A stretch of DNA of 64,000 nt from Nephrocerus scutellatus (GCA_947095585.1 OX352761.1:129982277-130046276); one strand, 5' to 3'; positions 11,190 through 23,689 are shown, numbered from the stretch's first letter. Program-made: numbers and translations. The notes: a model not told the origin generated them from the sequence alone.

Positions 11190-12190
11190 GCCTTGAATGC
11201 CTGTGGATCATAGTAAAACGGAAAAACAGAGCTTGACAAAGCATTCCACTTAGGTGTTGTACGACTAGAGAACGAATCTCTGAACTTAACCGTACGTCCG
11301 AAGATGGGCCTGAGGGTAAACTGATGAGCATTTAGGGCGCCACGAGTATTGCGGTTGAATTCAAGGAGAGGTGAAATGCAACTGGCTATTTCTCTTGAGC
11401 ACCGCTGGTGGAAGAAGCAAAAAAAAACGAAAAGTAGGAAACGTTCCCGCGGTGTTCAAGCGAATCTATTGATTTCGTAATGTTTTCGTCACCAAAGTTC
11501 CTAGAAGTTTTATTGCACGGTATTGTATTCTATCTAGCTGATGCAAGCTAGTTTAGGCGCACAGATATTATGACAATTGTACTCAAGTTTAGGGCGAATA
11601 AAAGCCTTGTAGATATAGTAGCCCGATCAGAGGGAGTGAAATATTTCTTGCATCAGATTAGAAAACCTCGAAAACGTAGACATTTTTGGCGACGGTGAAT
11701 ATGTGGTCATTCCAAAGAAGCTTGTCGTAAAAGCACATACCGAGGATTGCGTGTTTTTCAGTTTCCTCAATGAAAGTGGTATTCATAGACAATGGCATTG
11801 GATTTAAAATTCGCTTAGACGACAGGAGACAGCATTACGTTTTGGAAGCGTTAAATTCTACTCTGTTGTTTTTTCCACGTTTTATTAAGCAGTAGGTACA
11901 GGTCAGAATTTATTTAACGTGCTTAACATAGGTAGTTGTTTGAGTTCCACATGATAAGTGGGCGGACGTTTCTCAAACTTATATGAGAAGAACGTCAGTA
12001 CTGGACAACAGATCATTCATAAATTAAAATGAGAAAAGGGTGATGGGGACAAAATTGAGCCCTGCGGAACGCCAGCATTTATGTGTTGTATTTCAGACTT
12101 GATACGTACAAGAAAACTTAAATTGGGCGGTTTAAGAGATAGCTTCTAATCCAATGAATCAGTTTTTAATCGACTGCATAAGCTCGCATT
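11190..12190 (-). mobile_element. CR1/Jockey-like LINE, 5'-truncated (dup A copy 1)
   Basis: From high to low coordinates on the minus strand: RT phrases LIHWIRSYLLNR and NAGVPQGSILSPS (near 12.05-12.15 kb), then LDRIQYRAIKLLG (11.52 kb), SIDSLEHRGNVSYFSFFF and FFHQRCSREIASCISPLLEF, NRNTRGALNAHQFTLRP, VKFRDSFSSRTTPKWNALSS and SVFPFYYDPQAFKA (ending near 11.19 kb). This is the RT and C-terminal domain of a non-LTR element without RNase H. Several frameshifts separate the phrases and the YADD segment was not recovered, so it is inactive. The same family occurs at 0.34-0.48 and 59.25-59.53 kb. Confidence 0.8.
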
Positions 12191-12808
12191 TTGGGCGATG
12201 GTGCAAGCGGCAACAATGAACAATATGGAAGCGTGGAGCTTCGACGAAGAGGCTGTATTTTTGATTCTTTTCACGAATGACCAAAAATGTTAACTACCTT
12301 TAGGACATTGTAGTATTTTTGCCTCAATTTTTGGTCTTAGGCGAATTTGAGTCGTCGAAGATGGGCATTGCAATCATTTCTGGCACGTTTAAAATTTGTT
12401 CGGTTTTCTTCAGAAGGCTTTTCTTGGTAAAGTCGAAAGCATACCTCTCTTATCCTAAAAGCCTCTTTACCAGCTCGTGTCACACCAAACATGCTCCTTT
12501 AGTTTGTCAGACTTATTCCTGAAAGGGATACAAGTGTCTCATACCAATAACGATGATGATTGTGATTGCATCAGCGGCGGCATCTACGTTGCTATCGCGA
12601 AATAATAGCGCCCATATCCAAATTTTTACAAACTTTTTACAAAAAATCATTTTATTTTATATTTATTTTTTGTCTGTTATGTTGTTTAAAAGTCTACGGA
12701 AGTATGTCGGTATACGTCGTATTTCAAAGGAATATTCAAAATGTTATTCAAACGTAACAGTGTTTTTAATAGCACTGTTTTTGGCTGGAAAGTCACAACT
12801 GGCTATTG

Positions 12809-13036
12809 TCAATATAAAATATAAAACATGAGTTTGCACGTAGCGATCGGCATGCCTAGTGAACCATATTCAGGCAATAGGGGAAGTTTTGTTCCATGTT
12901 TGGCGAGTTCATCGGCCATACAGTTACCAGGAATGTCTCTATGCTCCGGCACCCAGCTCAGGTGAATGTTGAACTGTTCCGCCATCTCCTCAAGAAACGA
13001 TCGGCAGTTCCGGGCCAGTATTGAAGTCCTTAACAA
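12809..13036 (-). mobile_element. LINE RNase H C-terminal fragment (dup A copy 1)
   Basis: The minus strand is open for about 75 codons and reads RNCRSFLEEMAEQFNIHLSW, then VPEHRDIPGNCMADELAKHG and GMPIATCKLM. This is the last half of a retrotransposon RNase H domain (H....GN..AD motif) followed by the short tail seen in I/R1/Loa-type LINEs. The active-site His and the terminal Asp are present. The first half of the domain is absent. Its clade (with RNase H) differs from the LINE piece just downstream, so two elements abut here. Confidence 0.8.
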
Positions 13037-13895
13037 TTCTTAAAGTTTTTGGCTCGTACTCATGGGTTTTAAATGTGAGAAGTAAATTTTTATAATTTTA
13101 GTTAGTTAACAAACAGAAGCATTAGCAAACATAGCTGGTAATGACTAACAAAAAAGAACGAAAATAATATGTGTGACTGTCCTATAAATATCGACACTGG
13201 TGAATGATGGTAGGTAAATTATTATTACCACCATTATTACTACCAAAATCACTGATAAAGCATTTTTCATTTCCACTTACACGTTGCGTAGACACCTGCT
13301 ATCAACGGGATACAATCATTTTTCCAGACCAGATCAATGCGAGAGTTTCCCTTTTACTTAATCGTCTGAGTTAAAAAATGAGTGCAAGTTTTTTTTACTA
13401 GATATAAGAAACAACATACTAAAGTACTTAATATGATGAACATTACAAAAATCCAATCACTTATTGATTGTAATTATTAACGCTTCGTTTGGTGCACCTC
13501 CTAATAACTCTTTCACCATTACCTAGCAGTGACGGTTATTAAATACTTATTATGGTCTTTCTAATTAGTATTCTATCAGCATTTTGCCACAAATGAAGTT
13601 GGTCTCATAGACCAGTATTTTCAATTCTATTATTATCTGATAGAATATTAATGCACAGCACACGCCTTTGCTCCGCTAGTGTTGTGTCAATTGTGACGGT
13701 GCGCACACCTTCTCCGATTTTCCGACTCACTACATAATAGATGGACTCAATTTCCTGTGAAATTTATTCTTATCACGTGATTAAATTGCAAGTCAATATT
13801 ATACGCGTACTAACTACGCACTAATTGTGCAGAAAAACGATTAGTGACCAAGTAACATCGCAGTTATCGGAAAGTTGTTAACAGGATCTTATCTT
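13037..13895. other. unassigned AT-rich part of dup A unit
   Basis: No gene or known repeat recognised. A small perfect hairpin (TGGTCT-CAT-AGACCA) lies near 13.60 kb. The matching stretch in copy 2 is 16554-17410. Confidence 0.5.
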
Positions 13896-14706
13896 ATGTA
13901 ACAAAGCTTTTCAATACCAGTTTTCCGTGTGGTACGCAAATTCAAATTCAATTCAAGAATGCAAATTACTTTCCGCATGAGGAAAGAACTCACTCTGCTT
14001 AACTCGACTCTTCGGGAGTTGACTTTATTGAATCATCTCCCACCGCGTAGAAGCGTGGTCACAGGCGGCGCCAGCGCGTTGAATGAAGCAACGAGGTAAG
14101 ACTAGCTAGAAATGGCAAATTTATAGCGGTGGATTGCAGTCAACTATAACTACTAAGGCATTTTATGATATTAGTCACTCGTAATAATTATAGGCAAGGA
14201 GTAGCCTAAGCGGCGCTGGAAGGGGAAACTCCTTCAGTTCTAGTGTAACTTTTAAATGGCACTTTATACCATAGCGCAAAGCGGAAAAAATAAAGCAAAA
14301 GGCAATTAAAAAACACACAGTTAATAATAACATATTAATGCTCGCCTTCTTGAATAGCAACATTAGCCACCACCATACCATTCAATTAACGCCAATTTAT
14401 TTATTCATTTAAACATGCAAAATAAAAATGCATTTTTTAATTTAAACTGAATTTTGTGGTTCAGCTTCATCGAGGCATAAATATTGGATAAATGACTCAT
14501 TCATTTGAATATAGTAGAGTAAGGAATGTATCGATTTTCATTGTGTTTAAATAGTACATGTACATACTTTTTTGTATTAGTGCAATAGCAGCAAAAACAA
14601 TAATTATTTTTTTGCACGAACTATTGTGTTATGTCCTGGGAAAATAACAAAAAAAAAATAGCAGAAATAATTTCTTTACAGAAGAAGGAGTAGAAAAGAG
14701 AAAAGT

Positions 14707-15707
14707 GCCTTGAATGCCTGTGGATCATAGTAAAACGGAAAAACAGAGCTTGACAAAGCATTCCACTTAGGTGTTGTACGACTAGAGAACGAATCTCTGA
14801 ACTTAACCGTACGTCCGAAGATGGGCCTGAGGGTAAACTGATGAGCATTTAGGGCGCCACGAGTATTGCGGTTGAATTCAAGGAGAGGTGAAATGCAACT
14901 GGCTATTTCTCTTGAGCACCGCTGGTGGAAGAAGCAAAAAAAAACGAAAAGTAGGAAACGTTCCCGCGGTGTTCAAGCGAATCTATTGATTTCGTAATGT
15001 TTTCGTCACCAAAGTTCCTAGAAGTTTTATTGCACGGTATTGTATTCTATCTAGCTGATGCAAGCTAGTTTAGGCGCACAGATATTATGACAATTGTACT
15101 CAAGTTTAGGGCGAATAAAAGCCTTGTAGATATAGTAGCCCGATCAGAGGGAGTGAAATATTTCTTGCATCAGATTAGAAAACCTCGAAAACGTAGACAT
15201 TTTTGGCGACGGTGAATATGTGGTCATTCCAAAGAAGCTTGTCGTAAAAGCACATACCGAGGATTGCGTGTTTTTCAGTTTCCTCAATGAAAGTGGTATT
15301 CATAGACAATGGCATTGGATTTAAAATTCGCTTAGACGACAGGAGACAGCATTACGTTTTGGAAGCGTTAAATTCTACTCTGTTGTTTTTTCCACGTTTT
15401 ATTAAGCAGTAGGTACAGGTCAGAATTTATTTAACGTGCTTAACATAGGTAGTTGTTTGAGTTCCACATGATAAGTGGGCGGACGTTTCTCAAACTTATA
15501 TGAGAAGAACGTCAGTACTGGACAACAGATCATTCATAAATTAAAATGAGAAAAGGGTGATGGGGACAAAATTGAGCCCTGCGGAACGCCAGCATTTATG
15601 TGTTGTATTTCAGACTTGATACGTACAAGAAAACTTAAATTGGGCGGTTTAAGAGATAGCTTCTAATCCAATGAATCAGTTTTTAATCGACTGCATAAGC
15701 TCGCATT
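14707..15707 (-). mobile_element. CR1/Jockey-like LINE, 5'-truncated (dup A copy 2)
   Basis: Duplicate of the LINE piece at 11190-12190, with the same phrases (NAGVPQGSILSPS, SREIASCISPLLEF, SVFPFYYDPQAFKA) and the same frameshifts. It arose by the segmental duplication and not by separate transposition. Confidence 0.8.
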
Positions 15708-16325
15708 TTGGGCGATGGTGCAAGCGGCAACAATGAACAATATGGAAGCGTGGAGCTTCGACGAAGAGGCTGTATTTTTGATTCTTTTCACGAATGACCA
15801 AAAATGTTAACTACCTTTAGGACATTGTAGTATTTTTGCCTCAATTTTTGGTCTTAGGCGAATTTGAGTCGTCGAAGATGGGCATTGCAATCATTTCTGG
15901 CACGTTTAAAATTTGTTCGGTTTTCTTCAGAAGGCTTTTCTTGGTAAAGTCGAAAGCATACCTCTCTTATCCTAAAAGCCTCTTTACCAGCTCGTGTCAC
16001 ACCAAACATGCTCCTTTAGTTTGTCAGACTTATTCCTGAAAGGGATACAAGTGTCTCATACCAATAACGATGATGATTGTGATTGCATCAGCGGCGGCAT
16101 CTACGTTGCTATCGCGAAATAATAGCGCCCATATCCAAATTTTTACAAACTTTTTACAAAAAATCATTTTATTTTATATTTATTTTTTGTCTGTTATGTT
16201 GTTTAAAAGTCTACGGAAGTATGTCGGTATACGTCGTATTTCAAAGGAATATTCAAAATGTTATTCAAACGTAACAGTGTTTTTAATAGCACTGTTTTTG
16301 GCTGGAAAGTCACAACTGGCTATTG

Positions 16326-16553
16326 TCAATATAAAATATAAAACATGAGTTTGCACGTAGCGATCGGCATGCCTAGTGAACCATATTCAGGCAATAGGGG
16401 AAGTTTTGTTCCATGTTTGGCGAGTTCATCGGCCATACAGTTACCAGGAATGTCTCTATGCTCCGGCACCCAGCTCAGGTGAATGTTGAACTGTTCCGCC
16501 ATCTCCTCAAGAAACGATCGGCAGTTCCGGGCCAGTATTGAAGTCCTTAACAA
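16326..16553 (-). mobile_element. LINE RNase H C-terminal fragment (dup A copy 2)
   Basis: Same translation as 12809-13036 (HRDIPGNCMADELA motif), carried over by the duplication. Confidence 0.8.
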
Positions 16554-17410
16554 TTCTTAAAGTTTTTGGCTCGTACTCATGGGTTTTAAATGTGAGAAGT
16601 AAATTTTTATAATTTTAGTTAGTTAACAAACAGAAGCATTAGCAAACATAGCTGGTAATGACTAACAAAAAAGAACGAAAATAATATGTGTGACTGTCCT
16701 ATAAATATCGACACTGGTGAATGATGGTAGGTAAATTATTATTACCACCATTATTACTACCAAAATCACTGATAAAGCATTTTTCATTTCCACTTACACG
16801 TTGCGTAGACACCTGCTATCAACGGGATACAATCATTTTTCCAGACCAGATCAATGCGAGAGTTTCCCTTTTACTTAATCGTCTGAGTTAAAAAATGAGT
16901 GCAAGTTTTTTTTACTAGATATAAGAAACAACATACTAAAGTACTTAATATGATGAACATTACAAAAATCCAATCACTTATTGATTGTAATTATTAACGC
17001 TTCGTTTGGTGCACCTCCTAATAACTCTTTCACCATTACCTAGCAGTGACGGTTATTAAATACTTATTATGGTCTTTCTAATTAGTATTCTATCAGCATT
17101 TTGCCACAAATGAAGTTGGTCTCATAGACCAGTATTTTCAATTCTATTATTATCTGATAGAATATTAATGCACAGCACACGCCTTTGCTCCGCTAGTGTT
17201 GTGTCAATTGTGACGGTGCGCACACCTTCTCCGATTTTCCGACTCACTACATAATAGATGGACTCAATTTCCTGTGAAATTTATTCTTATCACGTGATTA
17301 AATTGCAAGTCAATATTATACGCGTACTAACTACGCACTAATTGTGCAGAAAAACGATTAGTGACCAAGTAACATCGCAGTTATCGGAAAGTTGTTAACA
17401 GGATCTTATC

Positions 17411-19458
17411 AAAAGGATTAACCTAAAGTCAGCAAAAATGTCACCTCCTGCAAAAAGTTTTTCTGACCGACCCAATCTGATCCATTTGCTAATTATGATG
17501 ACGATGATGACTCAAGTGATTGTTGTCAGTGTAGGCATGGCTACGAGGTAGGGGTTTTGTTCATGGATGAAACTTTTAACTTTTTATGAGATCGGATATT
17601 GCGGTTGGTTTATTCATTGCTTATTACATAGTGTGTAATAATTCTGGCGAAACTTTTAACTTTGGCAAGGAACACCACAAAATATACTCAAGCGGTTTTC
17701 CAAAATTAATGAAAATGCCTACATACGTGACCTACTTATAGATTTAGGGCCAAACGCTTAGCATCTCGTATCCAAAACTTCTACATTTTCCAAATAAATC
17801 ACCACGTGTGTGTGAAAATAAATTGAAATAACAATGTAATGCTTATGGTATGGAAGTATAAAAATAAACCCATAGACACCCGATCTTCATCTTTTTCAAA
17901 ATAAAAAACACTTCAAAAGCCAGATGACTGCTATAACAAGAAAGGAGTCTTAATCAAAATATTGTTGGTGATATAAAAAAAATAAAAATAATTCAGAATT
18001 TGTTTACAGTAAATTTACGAATTTCATCGACATTATGAGACGGGAAAATCATCGAGAAGCAATAACATTCTTTAATCTTCACTCCGTTTGACCCATACAT
18101 ACCAGATTTGTGGAACACACACGGTACAAAAAAGAAAAAGATCATGCATATTACCATCAGGCGGACGCAGCACATTGGGCGCACACCATGCCATAGGACA
18201 TTGACAGCGCAGCATGTTCCCCCAGACATCTTGCCTCATGTGGAGTCAGTACGATCCTCTTTTGCGCATTTGAATCATAAGATACAAATTAGGACAAGCG
18301 ATCGTTAAGATCTTGTCTTCGTTCGACTTGTTTGCCAGATGATAACTCACTTACTCGCTCACTCACTCACTCACTAACTCACTGATTCAAGAATAATTCT
18401 CAAGAAGAAGAACAAACGTGCCTTCGTGTCGTGCATTACAACCATTAAACGACTTAGTTTTTGTCTGCTGGAGAGCTGGGGATTCAAAATTGTATACTGC
18501 CATTGCACACTCTTTGATAGACATGAAGATGGGCATTCACATTACCAGAGCAATCAATACATTCAACGATAAATCTTGTGGTCAAAATATGAATAGAGGA
18601 TGAAGGAACAAGTATTCACGTAAGCGTTCTTGCACTTGCGAAGCGGTTTACTGCAACAAAGTGAGTCGTTCATCTGCTTTTCGAAAAAGAATACGACTTT
18701 GAATCTTATGAATTTAATTAAAACATATTGAAAGAAAATTGATTTTTATTAATAACTTTAGGTTATACTCAGCTGTATTATTATGCGTTATAGAGTAATG
18801 CGTGGGTTGAGTGCGAGTAATTTGCTAGGAACTTAATTAATAATAAGGCAATGAATTTTTACCTTTATTCCATTTAAAAAAAAATTGCAACAATTATTAT
18901 ATTTCGTTGCATACCTACTTTTAGGGCATATTTTTTATGAAGGTGCTTTGATGAAGTATCTATTACATTTAATAGAAAATTTGGTACATTGCTTAAGCTT
19001 TGGGATATAACTTTTTATCAACCGCAAACAAAATTATCGGACTTTTTCATTAACTAGCTATCTCTACAATTATATCTAATAATGATGCAATAAATTTTGT
19101 TTTTTTTATTCAACTCACTTTTATCCGATCCGTTGGAAGTATTAAAATTTCAAGCCACTGCATTTGGTCTGCAATTAAAAAGGGAATGTTATTCTTAATA
19201 TCTAAAAAAATTATAGCTCAAGTAATACTACATGGAATAAAATTACTTTTTTAATTCTTAAAGCAAGTTGCGTCAAAATTAATGTATATTTTTGTTATTT
19301 ATATTATATTATATTTTATATATTATTTAAACTCTAAATATATAGATCAAAACTCCAATAAATGCGAAAGATACATAATAGCATGGATTTGACTCAAACT
19401 ATCCGCATTTTGTTGCTACTTTCCATTTAGTAAAAAACCATTAATTTTTTTACGTCAT
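17411..19458. other. AT-rich stretch, nothing identified apart from a microsatellite
   Basis: Frames of 61-78 codons on both strands around 18.0-18.6 kb overlap each other and show no motif. A (CACT)n run is listed separately. Confidence 0.45.
18345..18383 (+). repeat. (CACT)n microsatellite
   Basis: ACTCACT repeated with a few interruptions (one G, one AA); about nine tetranucleotide units. Confidence 0.9.
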
Positions 19459-21085
19459 TTTTTTTTTTTTTTTATATAGAGATGCCAAGGGATGACTCCC
19501 TGAATGACTTACGTCACGGCAATAAGTTGGGCTAAGCCCTTTATTAAATTCAAAATAAAATAAAAATCGAAAGAATGTGATTTACAATATATCACATTCC
19601 TCACGTTTGTAGCCGGTTTCAATTTATTTTCTCAGAATTCTCCCTGATTCATTGGAAAAGCAATACGAAAAACGAACACGAATTTAGAACGACGCGAGTC
19701 CAAATACTTTTATCAATGAATCATGGTCAGGGAAAACTACAAAAAACCTTGACCAAGAAAATATTACAAATTATAAAAATAATTTAAAAAATACTGATAA
19801 ACAATTTTTTTTTTTTTTTTGTAAGAAACAACTTATGAATACTTTAACCATCATCCTTCAAGAAGTTGTTAACGGCTTATTTGAACGCCTGCAGATTATA
19901 AGATTCTGGAAACACGTGTTCGACCAATTGATTCCACATCGAAGAGACTCTCGGAAAAAAGGAGGATTTAAAGTGTTGGGTTCTACATGAAAAAAGATTT
20001 AAGGCAAATCTATGTTGATTGCACCTTAAACGAGTGTTTACGTTACTGAGAAAAGGCCCAGGAACTAGAGAACGGGTTTCTAAAGAACATTTACCGTTGT
20101 AAAATTTATAGAAAACAGATAAAGCTCCTACATTTCGTCTGTGCTCCAAAGTATCAAGAGACGAAGTAATGGTTACATCGTTTATCAAACGGATAACTCT
20201 ATTCTGAACACCATCAAGATGAACCAAATGCGATCTTGTGTGGGGTTATGAATTAAATTCTAAAATTGGTCTAACATAAGATTTATATAATCTTAACACT
20301 TCAGAGGGAGTGAAGTAGAAGTTACAACGTCTTATGAAGCCTAAACATTGGCTAGCTCTTTTTGAAATTTCATAAATATGTTCTTTCCAGGAAAGATCAC
20401 TTGATACTTTTTAACCTAACAACTTAAGTGAATCAGATCTCGCAATAGAGGTACCATTAATAACAGGAGGAACATAATGTTGAGTTGTCTTCTGAGAAAA
20501 AAGGCAAGACTGGAATTTATTAGGGTTAAATTCTACTCTGTTAGAAATGCCCCAATCAAGAATGATTTGAATATTAGACAGAATAGTCAAATTCATTAAT
20601 TCACGCGAACCATTCAAGCGAGAATTGCATTCTTTTTGATTGTCAAACTCAATGGAGGCCGATAGTGTTGTATCATCAGCAAATGAATAGATATCACAGG
20701 TTGTAGAAGACAACAGGTCGTTGATATATATAAAGAAGAGCGTGGGAGACAAGGATGATCCTTGAGGCACACCAGCATTGATATCCCATGTAAATCTGAA
20801 GATATACCATTTAATACAACTTTTATTTTACGGTTCCATAAATAAATCTCAATCCATGTAATGAGAGAGGAGTGTAAATTCAGCGCACGAATCTTATTAA
20901 TAAGACAATCATGCCATACTCTATCAAAAGCTTTAGCAATATCTAAGGAAACAACGTTTGATTCACCTAGGTTTTCAATGCTTCGCTCCAAACAATGAGT
21001 CATGCACGTCATTAGTTCGCCTGAAGATCGATTTTTACGAAATCCATACTGCACATCGGATAAAAGAACATTCGAATCCAGTCAT
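19459..21085 (-). mobile_element. CR1/Jockey-like LINE with poly-A end, 5'-truncated
   Basis: Minus-strand non-LTR reverse transcriptase. It starts within the RT palm: DVQYGFRKNRSSGELMTC, then SLDIAKAFDRVWHDCLINKI (first catalytic Asp kept), NLHSSLITWIEIYL, then a frameshift, PQGSSLSPTLFFIYINDLLS and SFADDTTLSAS (FADD, active-site pair kept). The C-terminus includes LDGVQNRVIRLI, HRRNVGALSVFYKFYNGKCS, CRTQHFKSSFFPR and FPESYNLQAFK, ending near 19.877 kb. About 400 bases of 3' UTR follow, and the element ends in poly-A (poly-T on plus, 19459-19474). Part of the 3' UTR (CACGGCAATA...GCCCT.TTA) recurs at 55.34 kb. The 5' end at about 21085 is a normal LINE truncation. At least one frameshift (near 20.77 kb) and further breaks between 20.2 and 20.4 kb make it inactive. 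Confidence 0.9.
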
Positions 21086-21146
21086 AGTCAAAAATACTGT
21101 TTACAATTACAAAAAATTTTATAATAGCAGAATGTAATTATATTTA

Positions 21147-21420
21147 CAGTGGATAAGAGCATCGCTTTCTGTGCAGAAGGTTCGTGGTTCGAATTCCAGT
21201 AACACCAAAAGTATTTTTCAGGGTGTCCCACCTCTCGCGAAATTCTGACAAACGTCCGAGAGTAATAACTTGTCACGGAAAGCTTCTTAATTCGCCGTTC
21301 GGATACGGAATTAAATTTAGGCTAGGCCTTGGACCGCAACGGTCTGTCGCGGCAAACTGAAGAAATATCTGGGGACTGAGACAAGCCAAACGTTTAATCA
21401 GGCCTTCTTCCTACAAGAAA
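21147..21420 (+). mobile_element. tRNA-headed SINE, plus orientation, head truncated
   Basis: Begins in the tRNA-like head (CAGTGGATAAGAGC) with box B at about 21185-21197 (GTGGTTCGAATTCC). The body follows: CCCACCTCTCGCGAA, GACAAACGTCCGAGAGTA, GCCGTTCGGATACGGAATTA, GGCCTTGGACCGCAACGG. The same body phrases occur in the copies at 21455-21584 and 52245-52430, which proves a dispersed family. The first part of the head (GGGCGCCGTGG) is missing. The 3' end is approximate. Confidence 0.85.
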
Positions 21421-21454
21421 TTCCTTAATCTAGACAAGGATAGTATTAAAAAAA

Positions 21455-21584
21455 CAACTCTCGGACGTTTGTCAGACATTCGCGAGAGGTGGGACCGTAA
21501 AAAGTGCTTTTGGCGTTACTGGGATTCGAACCACGAACCTTCTGCTCAGAAGTTCATGCACTTATCCACTGAACCACGGCGCCC
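21455..21584 (-). mobile_element. tRNA-headed SINE, minus orientation, intact head
   Basis: On the minus strand it starts at 21584 with GGGCGCCGTGGTTCAGTGG (box A region), continues with box B GTGGTTCGAATCCCAG, then CCCACCTCTCGCGAATGTC and CAAACGTCCGAGAG. It is inverted relative to the copy at 21147, so the two could pair as a hairpin over roughly 130 bases. The LINE RNase H reading frame is interrupted exactly at 21584/21585, so this copy marks the LINE's breakpoint. Confidence 0.88.
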
Positions 21585-22440
21585 ACCTTTAATATCTTTA
21601 GTAAGGTTTAACCTATCGCAGATCTTAATGGCATGGAGTTAAGCCTGGAAAACCGTGGGACACAATCCCTTAGGCATCGAGACTTCGGTGTTGAGCCCAA
21701 AAACGCCAGCTTCAACTCCAGATTGCATCTTCGATCCATCTGTGTACCAGACCAGACCAGACCTCTGGGGTCCATTGCCGGAATACCATTAGACCAGTTT
21801 ACACGGTAAAATTTTTCTACCTCCTCAAATAACCTACCGAAACAGTACTAGCTGACAATTATGTCGGGGATAGTCCAAGGGACATGTCCCTTCGAGAATT
21901 GAGTCAAGAATTTTCAGGTGTTGCATATGGTCACTTAGTATATACTTGTATTCTAGCTGCAGCTTAATAGCGCATCTAGCGAGCGTCTTCTTACTTTTTT
22001 CAACTTAATAATTATAATGTGGCGGAGCTATTCATATGATTAGTAGCTTAAATACAAGATCCAATGTATCAGTATTGGATTAAGATTCCAAGTTCTACCG
22101 TAAAGGCGTACTGGCCCACATTGCCTCAGTGACGCGCTCGATGGATGACTTGGCTTCATATGTATATTCCAGTTAAGCCGTTTGTCAAGGATTCGCCGCG
22201 ATATTTAACCTCACTGGAATAAAGTATCGTAGTGGTGCCTTTGATGGTGATACTACGACCTATCACCAGTCTTATTTTTGTAAAAGGCACTAGAACGGTT
22301 TAGCAAGGATTGATGGATAGTCCTTCTCTGCTGCACTATTCTAAAACGCACAGTAATTACTCCTCCCGACACTAGAAATGGTCGTGTTGTGTTTACCACC
22401 AATAATAATAGCAAAAAGTCATCCGCATAACTTCAGTACA
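21585..22440 (-). mobile_element. I-type LINE fragment: RT active site to RNase H
   Basis: On the minus strand the copy begins at the RT active site SYADDFLLLLLVV (YADD codons at 22418-22429), continues with ILDKRLNWNIHMK (about 22.17 kb), then HMQHLKILDSILEGTCPLDY (about 21.9 kb), and reaches an RNase H domain: VWYTDGSKMQSGVEAGVFG, NTEVSMPKGLCPTVFQA*LH, AIKICDRLNLTKDIKG, stopping at 21585. The TDGSK Asp of RNase H is kept. A stop replaces the residue after VFQA (normally the catalytic Glu), and other stops and shifts are present between 21.9 and 22.4 kb. Non-LTR elements with RNase H belong to the I/R1/Loa/Jockey assemblage. Confidence 0.85.
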
Positions 22441-23689
22441 GATACATTAATGTTTATCATGAAATGGATAGAACTGATGTCAATGTAATATACCGTTGTA
22501 TTCAGTGTTGGATAGCAGGATATTTCTACATAACATATCACTTGAATAACAATTTACACCTCAATCCTAAGAATAGAATATCCTTCTGATGTAGAGTAGA
22601 AAAATACACTATCTTCAACGGTCAGTGGCCGCTCGTTACAAGGATACTCTCTGTTCTAAGTGTGATAGATAGTAAATCATTAAAGCTCCGAGATGAAAAA
22701 CAAAGGAAATCTTAATGTAAGTAACAAAAGTTTTCTCATTTGTACAATTTACTATCTTTCAACTTGTAAAAGAAGTGCAATGATTAACTCTTCTGGAATT
22801 ATAATACATCCCTCAAAAAAGAGATAAGATGACGATGAAGGAAAAATCACGCTTCAACATTTTTACTGTTTATTCTTTATCTCTTTTAAGATTTAGTTTT
22901 GCTTGAATAAACATCTTTCAAATTGCATACATACATATATGTACGTGTAATTATAAAGTAAAACATCGCAACTGCTGATTATGGTAATTTTAATTTCGCT
23001 AGAAGTTCTGAGAAAAACAGCGGACTACATTGCTGTAGATTGCCATCAGTGTCTTCAACTTGTCACCCAGTTTTCCATTTACAGACAGCAAGCAGCAGGC
23101 GTCGCTGAGTAGAATAAATTATTACTTGTACTTGGTTTGTTTTTAATCTTCCAGTTACGCACAAATTGATTATCGATTAATGCAGAAAATTTGCAATGGA
23201 ATTGTAATTGTAGCATATTAAGTATTCCTCGTATTCACGCGTGCATGGTTTTTAAAACAAGCACATACAACAGAAACAGCACACCAATAAGGCTAACCAA
23301 GTTTTCAAATCGACTTAGCGCATTATATTAGCATGAAAGGTAAAGAGGTAACTGTTACAGAATAGATTTGGAAAGTTACATCCTGTTTGTTTTACTTATT
23401 ACGATAGATTTTTAAGGGAAATTGTATACCAAGGCTTAGTCAATACCATTTGTTCAAATTAAAAAAATTGGTAATTTTATTTTATATAAACAACGTAAAA
23501 ACCAAAAACGTAACTATAAAGAGAAGCCATATGATACTGGTATATAGTTTAAAATAACCAAAAGAAAACCAATAAGTCCGTCAGAGAACGCGTCCTCACT
23601 TTCCATACCACCAAGGCTCAACTATGGTGCAATGACGTGACCAACTGCTCTATTTCGAGGACGATGTGGCCTAACTAAAATAAAAACAA
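22441..23689. other. AT-rich stretch, nothing identified
   Basis: No coding, RNA or repeat signal recognised. Confidence 0.45.

Larger units (their letters stand above)
10379..13895. repeat. tandem duplication A, copy 1 (3.5-kb unit)
   Basis: The sequence from 10379 to 13893 recurs at 13896-17410 in the same orientation. The spacing is 3517 bases, and two extra bases (TT, 13894-13895) sit between the copies. I compared many stretches across the unit and saw no difference. The unit carries a minus-strand CR1/Jockey-like LINE piece, a minus-strand RNase H piece and about 860 bases of unassigned AT-rich DNA. The boundaries fall in non-repeat sequence. Confidence 0.97.
13896..17410. repeat. tandem duplication A, copy 2
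   Basis: Second copy of the unit that starts at 10379, direct orientation, offset 3517. The match stops after 17410, where copy 1 continues with TT into copy 2 and copy 2 continues with AAAAGG into unique sequence. No difference from copy 1 was noticed. Confidence 0.97.

Noticed and set aside
11104..11331. 75-codon minus frame (and its copy at 14621) as protein
   Set aside because: The LINE C-terminus reads in a different phase of the same strand; this frame is a shadow of it. The same applies to 283-564 and 59336-59572.
10379..17410. Long terminal repeats of an LTR retrotransposon
   Set aside because: The two copies are directly adjacent with no internal region, and lack TG...CA ends and a primer-binding site.
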